64,000 nucleotides of DNA, taken from positions 403,621 through 467,620 of the forward strand of contig NZ_ML769315.1 in the NCBI RefSeq assembly GCF_009720365.1. The letters are read 5' to 3'. The stretch is from Catellatospora paridis (GTDB lineage: Bacteria > Actinomycetota > Actinomycetes > Mycobacteriales > Micromonosporaceae). Of this stretch, positions 51,898-61,825 are shown piece after piece (position 1 is the first letter of the stretch; each line of letters opens with the position of its first letter). The notes beneath the pieces are model-generated. The model did no database searches and was not told the origin of the DNA. It saw only the letters and a list, made by a program, of their open reading frames with translations. Position numbers and translations under genes: made by a program.

Positions 51898-52590
51898 ATG
51901 CGGGTCGCCATCGCCGGGGCGGGCAACGTCGGGCGCTCCATCGCCCAGGAGCTCATCGAGAACGGCCACCAGGTCATGCTGCTGGAACGCCAGCCGCGCA
52001 TGCTGCGCCCCGAGCGGGTGCCCGCCGCCGACTGGGTGCTCGCCGACGCCTGCGAGCTGTCCAGCCTCCAGGAGATCAACCTCGCCGCCTGCGACGTGGT
52101 CGTCGCCGCCACCGGCGACGACAAGGTCAACCTCGTGGTGTCGCTGCTGGCCAAGACCGAGTTCGCGGTGCCGCGGGTGGTCGCCCGGGTCAACCGCGCC
52201 GAGAACGAGTGGCTGTTCACCGAGCAGTGGGGCGTGGACGTCTCCGTGTCCAAGCCGCGCGTCATGGCGGCGCTGGTCGAGGAGGCGGTCACGGTCGGCG
52301 ACCTGGTCCGGCTGATGACCTTCCGACACGGCGAGGCCAACCTCGTCGAGATCACCCTGCCCGAGGACGCGCCGCACGTCGGCCTGCCGATCCGCTCCAT
52401 CCCGCTGCCGCCCGACAGCGCCCTGGTCGCCATCGTGCGCGGCCGCCGCGTGCTCACGCCGACCCCCGACGACCCGGTGGAGGTCGGCGACGAGCTGGTC
52501 TTCGTCTGCACCGTCGAGGTCGAGGAGCAGGTCCGCTCGGTCATGCTCGGCGCCGACAGCGTCGAGAAGACCCGCGCCCGCCGCCGCTGA
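51898..52590 (+). CDS. ceoC: TrkA-family potassium uptake protein CeoC
   Basis: 230 residues. RCK-N domain (VAIAGAGNVGRSIAQELIEN, acidic E in LLERQP) and RCK-C domain (PEDAPHVGLPIRSIPLP). Second half of the CeoB/CeoC pair. AGGAGG lies in the short intergenic gap. No membrane subunit of the TrkH type is nearby, leaving the divergent APC permease as candidate partner. Confidence 0.92.
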   Translation: MRVAIAGAGNVGRSIAQELIENGHQVMLLERQPRMLRPERVPAADWVLADACELSSLQEINLAACDVVVAATGDDKVNLVVSLLAKTEFAVPRVVARVNRAENEWLFTEQWGVDVSVSKPRVMAALVEEAVTVGDLVRLMTFRHGEANLVEITLPEDAPHVGLPIRSIPLPPDSALVAIVRGRRVLTPTPDDPVEVGDELVFVCTVEVEEQVRSVMLGADSVEKTRARRR

Positions 52591-52602
52591 CCCCGCGGAC
52601 AG

Positions 52603-52638
52603 CCGCGCCGCGCGGACCTGGCGGTCGGCGCGGCGCGG
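52603..52638. terminator. Bidirectional terminator
   Basis: Perfect 11-bp stem 52603-52613/52628-52638 between convergent ceoC and DUF3159 genes. Confidence 0.75.
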
Positions 52639-52657
52639 TGGTGAGGAAAGGGGCCGG

Positions 52658-53359
52658 TCAGGCCGGTTGGGGCTCTTCGCGGCGGACGCGGCGGACGACG
52701 CCGAAGCTGATCACGACGAGCAGCGCGAACAGCGGCGTGCCCATCACGATGCGGGCGATGCCGAGCGCGGTGCCCTGCTCGGTCATCCACAGCCCGCCCT
52801 GGACCATCACCTTGATCGCGAACACCACCGCCCACAGCGCGGTCAGCTGCGAGAAGACCCGCACCAGCCGGGCGTCCTCACGCCAGTCGTTGCGGCCGCC
52901 GTTGGCGATCACCGACCAGAACCAGCCCACCATCGGGTGGCGCAGTGCGATCGAGCCCAGCAGCACCACGATCTGGCCCATGGTGATCCAGATGCCCGGC
53001 AGGTAGAAGTCGACCTCCTTGCCGGAGTCCCAGGCCATCCACGCGCCCAGGCCGATGCCGAACAGGCCGTTCAGCGCGAAGCGCACCGGCCGCTTCTGCG
53101 CCAGCCGCACGATCGCGACCACGATCGCCACCGCCGCCGACGCGCCGATGGCGGACTGCAGCGCGATGCGCGATTCCTCCGCCGGGAACCAGAAGCCCAG
53201 CACGATGTTGGTCAGCACGAACACGATGACCGGGACGGCCGCCTCGGTCATCCCGCGCCAGCCGCCCAGCTGCTGCGCCACCTGCTCCGCGAACGGCGGG
53301 AGCTGGTCGGGATCCTCGTCCGTCAAGGCCCGATTACGGTCAGTGACAGGCTCGCTCAT
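52658..53359 (-). CDS. DUF3159 membrane protein
   Basis: 233 residues with five or six helices, containing GGWRGMTEAAVPVIVFVLTN and LYLPGIW-like loops typical of DUF3159. Actinobacterial, function unknown, conserved next to ceoC and the OB-fold gene. GAGGAG upstream of ATG 53359. Confidence 0.9.
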   Translation of the reverse strand: MSEPVTDRNRALTDEDPDQLPPFAEQVAQQLGGWRGMTEAAVPVIVFVLTNIVLGFWFPAEESRIALQSAIGASAAVAIVVAIVRLAQKRPVRFALNGLFGIGLGAWMAWDSGKEVDFYLPGIWITMGQIVVLLGSIALRHPMVGWFWSVIANGGRNDWREDARLVRVFSQLTALWAVVFAIKVMVQGGLWMTEQGTALGIARIVMGTPLFALLVVISFGVVRRVRREEPQPA

Positions 53360-53390
53360 GACTGCTCCTCGCTGCGTGCGGATCGCTCGC

Positions 53391-53780
53391 TCACGCGGCC
53401 GCTTCCAGCTCGTAGTAAGGGTTGTAGATGACCTTGCGACCGTCCCGCACGGCGACCCTGCCGCGCACGTGCAGCCCGCGTCCCGGCTCGATGCCGTTGA
53501 TGTGGCGGCGGCCCAGGAACACCAGGGTGATCAGGTCGGTGCCGTCGTAGAGGTCGGCTTCCAGCGTCGGCAGGTTGGTGCGCGGCGTGTAGACGACCGT
53601 ACGCAGCCGGCCGCTGACGTTGACGAGGTCGCCGCGGTGCACGGTGTCCGCGCAGACGCAGCCCGCGAGTTCGGTGTCCCGGCGCAGTTCCTCCGACTCG
53701 AGCTCGGATTCGGTGGCGGTGAGCCGGTGGAGCATGCCACGCAGCCCCTTGTGCCGTGGTCGGGCGTCGTCGGTCGACAT
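53391..53780 (-). CDS. OB-fold nucleic-acid-binding protein
   Basis: 129 residues. The OB-fold is visible as DLVNVSGRLRTVVYTPR, LEADLYDGTDLITLVFLGR and GLHVRGRVAVRDGRKVIYNP. Orthologue of the mycobacterial Rv2694c-type protein. The ATG at 53780 is preferred; an ATG at 53792 has its GGAAGG directly adjacent, too close to work. Function unknown, presumably ssDNA or RNA binding. Confidence 0.88.
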   Translation of the reverse strand: MSTDDARPRHKGLRGMLHRLTATESELESEELRRDTELAGCVCADTVHRGDLVNVSGRLRTVVYTPRTNLPTLEADLYDGTDLITLVFLGRRHINGIEPGRGLHVRGRVAVRDGRKVIYNPYYELEAAA

Positions 53781-53945
53781 GACCTGCTTCATCCTTCCCC
53801 GCCGGGGCGAGGTCCCCGGGCGGCGCGTAACAGCCAGCCTACTGCGGGGCGCCCCGGCTGGGGACACCCCGGGGCGCAACGTCTCGAAGTCTTCCGGCGC
53901 GCCCCGGTAACGGCGGCGCGCCGGATCGAGCCCTGTTCGCCGAGG

Positions 53946-54917
53946 TCAGTCGCGGCGCGGTCGCGGGGAGGGCTTGCGGCGCGGGACGTCGCCAGCAGCG
54001 GGGGCCGCGGCGCCGTAGCCACCGGCCGGCGCGATCGAGCCGAACGGCGTCGGCGCGGGCGGCGGCGGCACCCGGCCGGGCACCAGCTGGTTGCCGGAAC
54101 CGCCGTACGGGTCGCCGCCGTAGGCGCCCTCGCCGTATTGCGGCTGGCGGGGCTGCTCGACGGGGGGCTCAGGCTGCGCCTGCGCCGCCTGCCGGGCCGC
54201 GGCCTCCTCGGCCATGTTCGCCGGCAGGCGCAGCGGCAGCGCCTCGCGGACCGGGCGGGCGGTGTCGTCGCGGCGCACCGCCAGACCGGTCAGGCACAGC
54301 GTCAGCGGGCCGGCCTCGGTCACGTCGATCGCGGCCGGGCCCTGGAACACCGCACGGACCATCCAGCGCGGCCCGTCGACGCCGATGAAGCGCAGGTCGT
54401 TGAAGCCCTCGGGGGTGCGGATCCGGGCCCGCAGCTCGATGCCCCAGCGCCCGGTCACCTCCTCGGCGCCCACGCCGTCGGCGAACAGCGACTTGCGGAT
54501 CTCCTCGCGCACCTCGTCCCAGATGCCCTCGGTCCGCGGTGCCGCGAAAACGCCCAGCTGGAGCGCGTTCGGGCCGTGCACCAGCGCGATCTGCTGGATC
54601 AGGCCCTGGTCGCCGGCCTGCACCCGGATCTCGACCCCGTCGACCGCGGGCAGCAGCAGGCTGCCCAGGTCCAGCCGGGGCGCGTCGGGCGCGTCCTCGG
54701 CGTCGTACGGGCCGTCGTCGCCGAAGATCGAGGATTCGGGGAGGTAGGAGCCGTTCGTGCCGTTGGCGGCCTGGGCGGCGGGCGCGTCAGCCTCCTCGGG
54801 CTGCCAGTCCTCGCCGAGGAGCGCGGCGCGCCGAGCGGCGCGGGCGTCCACGAACTTCGGCTCCTCGGCCTTGGCGTGCCGGCCGCCGGCGGCCGCACGT
54901 CGTCGCGAGAAGATCAC
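53946..54917 (-). CDS. DUF3710 protein
   Basis: 323 residues. A basic, low-complexity N-terminus (FSRRRAAAGGRHAKAEEPKF) precedes the conserved DUF3710 core (GLIQQIALVHGPNALQLGVF, then FIGVDGPRWMVRAVFQGP). A Pro/Gly-rich tail follows. Cytosolic, function unknown, always beside dut. GTG start with GAGGAGG. 9 bp downstream of dut, hence cotranscribed. Confidence 0.9.
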   Translation of the reverse strand: MIFSRRRAAAGGRHAKAEEPKFVDARAARRAALLGEDWQPEEADAPAAQAANGTNGSYLPESSIFGDDGPYDAEDAPDAPRLDLGSLLLPAVDGVEIRVQAGDQGLIQQIALVHGPNALQLGVFAAPRTEGIWDEVREEIRKSLFADGVGAEEVTGRWGIELRARIRTPEGFNDLRFIGVDGPRWMVRAVFQGPAAIDVTEAGPLTLCLTGLAVRRDDTARPVREALPLRLPANMAEEAAARQAAQAQPEPPVEQPRQPQYGEGAYGGDPYGGSGNQLVPGRVPPPPAPTPFGSIAPAGGYGAAAPAAGDVPRRKPSPRPRRD

Positions 54918-54926
54918 TGTTCCTCC

Positions 54927-55382
54927 TCATTTCCCCGTCGAGCCGTGCCCACCGGTGCCCCGTACGGACTCCGGCAGTTCGGCGACGTCGTGGAAGTGTG
55001 CCCGCTCCACCCGCTGCACGACAAGTTGCGCGATGCGGTCGCCGCGAGAGATCTTGGCGGTGTTCGCCCGGTCGTGGTTGATCAGCTGAACCAGGATCTC
55101 GCCCCGGTAGCCCGCGTCCACGGTGCCGGGAGCGTTGAGCACGGTCACCCCCATTTTCGCGGCCAGACCGGACCGCGGGTGGACCAATCCCACGAACCCG
55201 TCCGGCAGGGCGATCGCCACACCGGTGGGCACGAGCCGGTGCTCGCCCGGGGCGAGCACGACGTCGGAGGCGGCGTACAGGTCGGCGCCCGCGTCGCCCG
55301 GATGGGCGTACGACGGCGGGGGCAGGTCCGGGTCGAGCCGGCGGATCGGCACCACGACGGGTGGGGTCGCAGGGGGATACAA
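54927..55382 (-). CDS. dut: Deoxyuridine 5'-triphosphate nucleotidohydrolase
   Basis: 151 residues with the five dUTPase motifs: [34 protein letters not shown] and the C-terminal [10 protein letters not shown]. Trimeric, hydrolyses dUTP to dUMP. TTG at 55382 with GGAGG 8 nt upstream is the start. Divergent from the DUF3093 gene. Confidence 0.95.
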   Translation of the reverse strand: MYPPATPPVVVPIRRLDPDLPPPSYAHPGDAGADLYAASDVVLAPGEHRLVPTGVAIALPDGFVGLVHPRSGLAAKMGVTVLNAPGTVDAGYRGEILVQLINHDRANTAKISRGDRIAQLVVQRVERAHFHDVAELPESVRGTGGHGSTGK

Positions 55383-55493
55383 CGGTCAAACCTCCGGGGG
55401 GAAGTGCCTGACGCGCGCCCGCGACGGGAGCTGCGTCTCCTTGCCTCTATCCTGCCGCGCCTGTGGGACCCGGCGGGCCCTACCCTCGATGCT

Positions 55494-56006
55494 GTGACAC
55501 ATCCAGGCAGCGGCACGGCATCCTCAGGCACAACGGCGACAGGGGTCGGTGCGGCACGGCCTGTGTGCAGTCACACCGAGCGCCTGTCCGTGCCGTGGTG
55601 GCTGTGGGTGCCGTCCTTGCTGGTCGGAGCCGTGTTGGCGGCTCAGGTCGGATTGGGCGCGGCCGGCCCGCGCGGCTGGGTGGCCTACCCCGTCGTGCTG
55701 ACCGGAGTCGTGGTGGGCCTGTGGCGGCTGGGCCGGATCCGGATCAGCGTGACCGAGGACGAGTTCAGAGTCGACGACGCCCGGCTGCCGCTGCGCCACG
55801 TGGCGCAGGCGATCCCGCTGGACGCCGCCACCAAGCGCGAGCTGCTCGGCGTGCACGCCGACCCGATGGCCTTCGTCGTGCAGCGGCCCTGGGTCTCCGG
55901 CGCCGTGCAGGTGGTGCTCGACGACCCCGACGACGTCACACCGTACTGGGTGATCAGCAGCCGCCGGCCCGAGGACCTGGCCCGCGCGCTACGCCGCGTC
56001 GGCTGA
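55494..56006 (+). CDS. DUF3093 membrane protein
   Basis: 170 residues with two helices (about 35-55 and 60-80) and a cytosolic tail with DEFRVDDARLPLRHV. DUF3093 family, conserved beside dut. GTG 55494 follows TACCCT by 7 nt (leaderless). Its last 18 bp overlap the end of the convergent gene. Confidence 0.9.
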   Translation: MTHPGSGTASSGTTATGVGAARPVCSHTERLSVPWWLWVPSLLVGAVLAAQVGLGAAGPRGWVAYPVVLTGVVVGLWRLGRIRISVTEDEFRVDDARLPLRHVAQAIPLDAATKRELLGVHADPMAFVVQRPWVSGAVQVVLDDPDDVTPYWVISSRRPEDLARALRRVG

Positions 56007-56831
56007 CCCCGGCGGCAGCGCCGGACGGCCGCGCTTGACCCGCAGGTCGCGACGGATGTCGTCGCCCAGCCGGCGGGTGGCCTTGCGGTTGAGGTAGCTG
56101 GCGATGGCCGCGCCGGTCAGCAGCGGGCCCAGCGTGGTCAGGTTGCGCCCGAACCGCTTGAGGACCATGTCGCGCAGCTGCTTGCGGGTGGCCGTGCCGA
56201 GCACGGTGGCCGCGGCCGCACCGGGCAGCATCGGGCTGATGCCCCGGTGGCTGGCCCAGGCCTGCATCAGGCTGATCGCCCGCTGGGACGGCGTGCCGAG
56301 CACCGGCTGGCCGTACACCTCGTGCAGCTCGCCGATGAGTTTGAGCTCGATGCCGACCACGCCGACCGTCTCGGTCGCCAGCAGCACCGGCGTCGACAGC
56401 AGGGTGGGCGGCGCGACCCACTCGATCGAGGCCACCCCGCCGCCGACCGCGCCGACGCCTGCCGCGGCGCGGGCCGCGTTGCGGATCAGCCGCTCGGCGA
56501 GCGCCTCGTCGTCGAGGCCCGGGTAGTGCCGCCGCAGCGTCTCCAGGTTGCGCACCGGCACGTGCGGGGCCAGGTCGGAGACCGCCTCGGTGATCCAGTT
56601 GATCGCCTTGCGGGGCATGAAGACTTCTTTGACCCCGCGCTCGCGCAGGCCCACCAGCATCCGCCCGAGCAGTTTGCGCCGTCCGGCCCTGTCGAGGTCC
56701 TCGTCGGCGAGCCCCGCCACCGCCAACGCCAGTTCGTCGGGCCTACCGGCGCCGGTGCCGGGTGCGGCAGTGCCCGACGCGCCTGTCGCTGACGCAGCGT
56801 CGCCGGGCACCTCTTCGGGACTGGTGGTCAT
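55989..56831 (-). CDS. Hypothetical protein, 280 aa
   Basis: Low-complexity Ala/Gly N-terminus (1-40), then a mostly helical region with hydrophobic stretches around residues 130-170 (AGVGAVGGGVASIEWVAPP) and 215-250. A peripheral or weakly integral membrane protein is possible. No family recognised. AGGAG 6 nt before the ATG. It has no counterpart at this spot in the mycobacterial order. Confidence 0.75.
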   Translation of the reverse strand: MTTSPEEVPGDAASATGASGTAAPGTGAGRPDELALAVAGLADEDLDRAGRRKLLGRMLVGLRERGVKEVFMPRKAINWITEAVSDLAPHVPVRNLETLRRHYPGLDDEALAERLIRNAARAAAGVGAVGGGVASIEWVAPPTLLSTPVLLATETVGVVGIELKLIGELHEVYGQPVLGTPSQRAISLMQAWASHRGISPMLPGAAAATVLGTATRKQLRDMVLKRFGRNLTTLGPLLTGAAIASYLNRKATRRLGDDIRRDLRVKRGRPALPPGSADAA

Positions 56832-57013
56832 GACTGGCTCCTGTCGGCTGAGACGGCATCTGGTCCACGACGTTCGTCGGGGCCGCCCTGGACCCGGTCC
56901 CCGTGTGGCACGCCGCGTCCGTTGCGGCGTGCCTCGATCCGTGTACCCAGATGTTCTGCGCCATCTCACCCCATCGCGTCAAGCCCCGGAAACCGTCCGG
57001 TGGGCGCACGCGG

Positions 57014-57310
57014 TCAGGCGCACTCGCGGCAGATCGGCTCGCCGTTGCGCTCGCCTGCCAGCTGGCTGCGGTGATGCACCAGGAAGCAGCGCGAGCAGCG
57101 GAACTCGTCGGCCTGCATCGGCACGACCTTCACCGTCAGCTCCTCATCCGACAGGTCACCGCCGGGCAGCTCGAAGTTCTCGGCGATGTCGGTCTCGTCC
57201 ACGTCCACGCTGCCCGACTGTGTGTCGACACGCCGGGCCTTCAGCTCCTCGAGGCTGTCCTCACCGAGGTCGGCCTCGTCACGGCGCGGGGCGTCGTAGT
57301 CGGTGGCCAC
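57014..57310 (-). CDS. DUF4193 zinc-ribbon-like protein
   Basis: 98 residues. Acidic core DLGEDSLEELKARRVD, then a C-terminal metal site CSRCFLVHHRSQL and CREC (two CxxC pairs). DUF4193 is widespread in actinobacteria, with unknown function. GTG 57310 matches the family start (ATDYDAPR); an upstream frame to 57364 is not conserved. GGGAG lies 10 nt upstream. Confidence 0.9.
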   Translation of the reverse strand: MATDYDAPRRDEADLGEDSLEELKARRVDTQSGSVDVDETDIAENFELPGGDLSDEELTVKVVPMQADEFRCSRCFLVHHRSQLAGERNGEPICRECA

Positions 57311-57651
57311 GATTGTCACACTCCCAATTTGTGTCTTGTCCGTCATGCGTACGCACGTTGTCACTCTTGACGAGCGCGGTACTTTAGCGCGCCCGTGTGG
57401 GAGTTGTACGCTCCAGCACGGGAAGTTGTTCCCGATGTGACTGAGCCGACAGCGTTATGGGGCCGTCGGGTCAGGCGAGACCAAGGTAGGGGCAGCCGCC
57501 CGCCGATCACGGTCGGCGCGCCGGGAACGTCCGGCCAATTCCGGCCGTCTGTCGGGTCGCGGCCCCCGGCGGGCCGGTCAACCGATAACCTCTGGCCCAT
57601 GCCGTCAAAGTGGCGGCAGCGGACCTCTGGCTCACGGGGAGCGGCACCGAG
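57311..57651. promoter_or_regulatory. Divergent promoter gap with a short leaderless ORF
   Basis: Holds the DUF4193 promoter and, on the plus strand, TAACCT (57586-57591). Nothing else coding was seen between 57320 and 57585. Confidence 0.5.
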
Positions 57652-57661
57652 ATGCAACTAG
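57599..57661 (+). CDS. Possible 20-codon leaderless upstream ORF of the Cei-like gene
   Basis: The ATG lies 7 nt after TAACCT, so it would be the first codon of a leaderless mRNA. The 20-codon frame ends at 57659-57661, 7 nt inside the next gene, allowing termination-reinitiation at ATG 57652. Confidence 0.45.
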   Translation: MPSKWRQRTSGSRGAAPRCN

Positions 57662-58182
57662 CACGAATTCGGGCGATCGCCATCATCAGCACCCTGGCGA
57701 TCATCGGTATCACCCTGGCCGTGATCACGCTCAATCGTGACACGCAGAGTGACGCTCCCGTGGCCCAGAGCTGTCCGGCGGGCTTCGTACCCGTCGACAA
57801 CACGCTGCCTGACTCCGAGAGCGAAGTTAAGATCAACGTCTACAACGCCACGACCACGGTGGATCTCGCCCGTAACGTGGCCGCGGACTTCACCAACCGC
57901 AAGTTCAAGGTGGAGAAGACGGGCAACGAGAAGAAGGCCCAGCCCGACATCGTCGCCGAGCTGCGCTACGGCCCCAAGACGGTCGGCGCGGCCCAGCTGC
58001 TGAAAGCGTACTTCCTCAACGACGTCGAGCCCGTGTTCGACATCAAGCGCGACAACGACACCATCGACGTGATCATCGGCGGGCAGTTCAAGCAGCTCGC
58101 CACGCCCACCGAGATGCGCCAGGCGGTCGCCGCCCTGGGTCGTCCGGTGCTGCCCGAGGGCACCTGCGCCGAGAAGCCCTGA
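57652..58182 (+). CDS. LytR C-terminal-domain envelope protein (Cei-like)
   Basis: 176 residues: N-terminal membrane helix (5-25, IRAIAIISTLAIIGITLAVI), then an extracellular LytR_C-type domain (VKINVYNATTTVDLARNVAA). Orthologue by position and layout of mycobacterial Cei (Rv2700), needed for envelope integrity. Starts ATG 57652 or GTG 57610; the first has GGGGAG upstream. Confidence 0.85.
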   Translation: MQLARIRAIAIISTLAIIGITLAVITLNRDTQSDAPVAQSCPAGFVPVDNTLPDSESEVKINVYNATTTVDLARNVAADFTNRKFKVEKTGNEKKAQPDIVAELRYGPKTVGAAQLLKAYFLNDVEPVFDIKRDNDTIDVIIGGQFKQLATPTEMRQAVAALGRPVLPEGTCAEKP

Positions 58183-58214
58183 CCGAGCGCACCACGGGTC
58201 CCCCCGCCCTGAGC

Positions 58215-58259
58215 CGAAGGCCCCGTCCGGCCGCTGTACGCCGCCGGACGGGGCCTTCG
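58215..58259. terminator. Bidirectional terminator
   Basis: Perfect 17-bp stem 58215-58231/58243-58259 between convergent Cei-like and suhB genes; a strong hairpin without U-tract on either side. Confidence 0.85.
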
Positions 58260-58272
58260 ATCGTGTGCGGGG

Positions 58273-59073
58273 TCACGGGCCGCCGTCGGCGACCAGCTCG
58301 GTGAGCAGGGCGTCGAGCGGGGCGTGCAGGGCCGGCGGCGCCGCCAGCACCATGTCCCCGCCGGCCGGACGCCCCGACAGGCCGGTGACCAGCAGCCCGG
58401 CCTCCCGCGCGATCAGGCCGCCCGCGGCCAGGTCCCACTCCGCGAGGCCCTTCTCGTAGTACGCGTCCAGCATCCCCTCGGCCGCCGCGCACAGGTCCAG
58501 CGCCGCCGCGCCCATCCGCCGGATGTCGCGCACCAGCGGCAGCACCTGCGCCACCACCGCCGCCTGGTGGACGCGACGCTCCCGGGCGTAGCCGAAGCCC
58601 GTGCCGACCAGCGACAGGGCCAGCTCGGTGGCGCGTGAGCCGGTCAGCCGCCGCCCGTCCCGCCACGCGCCGTGGCCCCGCGCGGCCGTCCAGGTCTGCC
58701 CTGTGGCCGCGTTGCGCACCACCCCGGCCACCACCTCCCCGTCCACCTCCGCGGCGATCGACACGGCGTACTGGGCCAGCCCGTAGAGGTAGTTCACGGT
58801 CCCGTCGATCGGATCCACGATCCAGCGGACCCCGCCGTCACCGGCAATTCCCGCGCCGCCGAACTCCTCGCCGAGTACCGTGTCACCCGGGCGCCGCGCC
58901 GCCAACGCGGCGATCACCTGTTGCTCGACCGCGCGATCCGCGGCCGTCACGACGTCCGTGGCGGTGGATTTCGTGCCGACATCGTTGATCGCCTCGTTAC
59001 GCATACGGCGGGCGGTGTCGGCCGCGTCAGCGGCCACCTGTACCGCGATATCCAGCAGTTCCAGCTCGTTCAC
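58273..59073 (-). CDS. suhB: Inositol-1-monophosphatase family protein
   Basis: 266 residues. Metal-site residues: E69/E70 in GEEFGG, D87 and D90 in IVDPIDGT, and the later AEWDLAAGG. Hydrolyses inositol phosphate, feeding inositol for phosphatidylinositol and mycothiol-like metabolites. GTG 59073 has GAGGAGG at 6 nt. Divergent from sigA, where mycobacteria also carry ppgK. Confidence 0.92.
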   Translation of the reverse strand: MNELELLDIAVQVAADAADTARRMRNEAINDVGTKSTATDVVTAADRAVEQQVIAALAARRPGDTVLGEEFGGAGIAGDGGVRWIVDPIDGTVNYLYGLAQYAVSIAAEVDGEVVAGVVRNAATGQTWTAARGHGAWRDGRRLTGSRATELALSLVGTGFGYARERRVHQAAVVAQVLPLVRDIRRMGAAALDLCAAAEGMLDAYYEKGLAEWDLAAGGLIAREAGLLVTGLSGRPAGGDMVLAAPPALHAPLDALLTELVADGGP

Positions 59074-59309
59074 GACCGTCCTCCTCGTCACCTGGTGCCA
59101 TCCTGCCAAGGCCCCGGAGCCCGCTCGCGGACCTCCTGCGGCGTGCGCGCCGAGATGATCGCCGAGTACGGCGCTACAATTCACGCCTGCCACGTGCCGA
59201 AGGTGCGGGGCGCATCCACACATCACACTGGCTGACTCACCGCGACGCGCCATGCGACGCGGCCGAAGCTGCAGATTCTTGTTTGATACTCGCCTCCGGA
59301 AGGTCGTCC
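59074..59309. promoter_or_regulatory. Divergent suhB/sigA promoter region
   Basis: 236 bp without a coding frame. Must contain the sigA promoter; TTGATACT near 59283-59290 is the best -10 candidate, too far from the start for a leaderless message. GGAAGG precedes the sigA GTG by 6 nt. Confidence 0.4.
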
Positions 59310-61007
<1,698 letters not shown>

Positions 61008-61388
61008 CACCGGCAGGTCAAGTCGACATTCACCGCGAATCGGGCATTTGCTATCCACCGAACGTACGGACTTAGTCACCGTGCGTACATAGACGGGTAG
61101 GCGCTCTGTTTCTGTTCGACGCGGGATCGTTGACGTGGCACTCTGGTGGAACGGCACACTGTCCATGACGGGTCATCTCCCCGATAGCCCGTCTGACCAG
61201 GTAGGCTCGATCGTTCACCGGCTGTGACCCCGGTCCCCCCGAGGCCCCATCCGGGAAGCCCTCCGGCACGGCCGGTGTTGGAGGCTTACATGGGCAACGA
61301 GCTGAATGACAATGGCGGGTTCGGCGCTGCTGGACTCGGCGGATCGACGATGGATATCAGCATCGGTGACGACCAGAGGAGGAAGGCG
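61008..61388. promoter_or_regulatory. 381-bp gap between sigA and the DUF7455 gene
   Basis: Has TTGACG (61130-61135) and TAGGCT (61202-61207) as possible promoter elements. ATG 61290 with GGAGG at 5 nt could extend the DUF7455 protein by 33 residues. No other coding signal; no clear sigA terminator. Confidence 0.4.
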
Positions 61389-61622
61389 ATGACCCAGACC
61401 CTCACGCCGCCGCCGGAAACGGTGGCTGCCCCAGCCGCCGATGAACGGTGCGACCGCTGTAACGCGGCGGGCAAATTGCGTGTGAAGCTGGCCGGTGGGG
61501 GCGAGCTGGTGTTCTGCGGACACCACGCCAACAAGTACGCCGACGACCTTGTCAAGATTGCCGTGGAAGTGGCGGCGGACCCCGAGTTCACGTGGCGGGG
61601 CGCCGACATGATGGCCAAGTAA
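61389..61622 (+). CDS. DUF7455 small zinc-binding protein
   Basis: 77 residues with CDRCNAAGKLRVKLAGG and LVFCGHHANKY, a probable CxxC...CxHH zinc site. Conserved next to sigA-type genes in actinobacteria; function unknown. ATG 61389 follows AGGAGGAAGG. An upstream in-frame ATG (61290) also has a good ribosome binding site. Confidence 0.85.
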   Translation: MTQTLTPPPETVAAPAADERCDRCNAAGKLRVKLAGGGELVFCGHHANKYADDLVKIAVEVAADPEFTWRGADMMAK

Positions 61623-61637
61623 CACCACAAGCCTGAC

Positions 61638-61672
61638 CCGAAGGGGCACCGCAACCAGCGGTGCCCCTTCGG
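61638..61672 (+). terminator. Terminator of the DUF7455 gene
   Basis: Perfect 15-bp stem 61638-61652/61658-61672, loop AACCA, starting 16 nt after the stop. Confidence 0.85.
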
Positions 61673-61724
61673 CGTGCTGTGCTGCTGGCAGCCGCCTCCG
61701 GCGGCTGCGGCGTCCGGCCTCTCA

Positions 61725-61789
61725 GCCGGCGTCACGCCCCAGTCGTCGGCTTCGCTTCGCTTACCTCCTTGGTGGCGCGTGACGCCGGC
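61725..61789. repeat. 13-bp inverted repeat after the helicase gene
   Basis: 61725-61737 pairs with 61777-61789 (gccggcgtcacgc). A 39-nt loop separates the arms. Between convergent DUF7455 and helicase genes. Confidence 0.55.
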
Positions 61790-61825
61790 GGCCGAACGCG
61801 GCGGTGGGCCGGGATCACTCAGACC

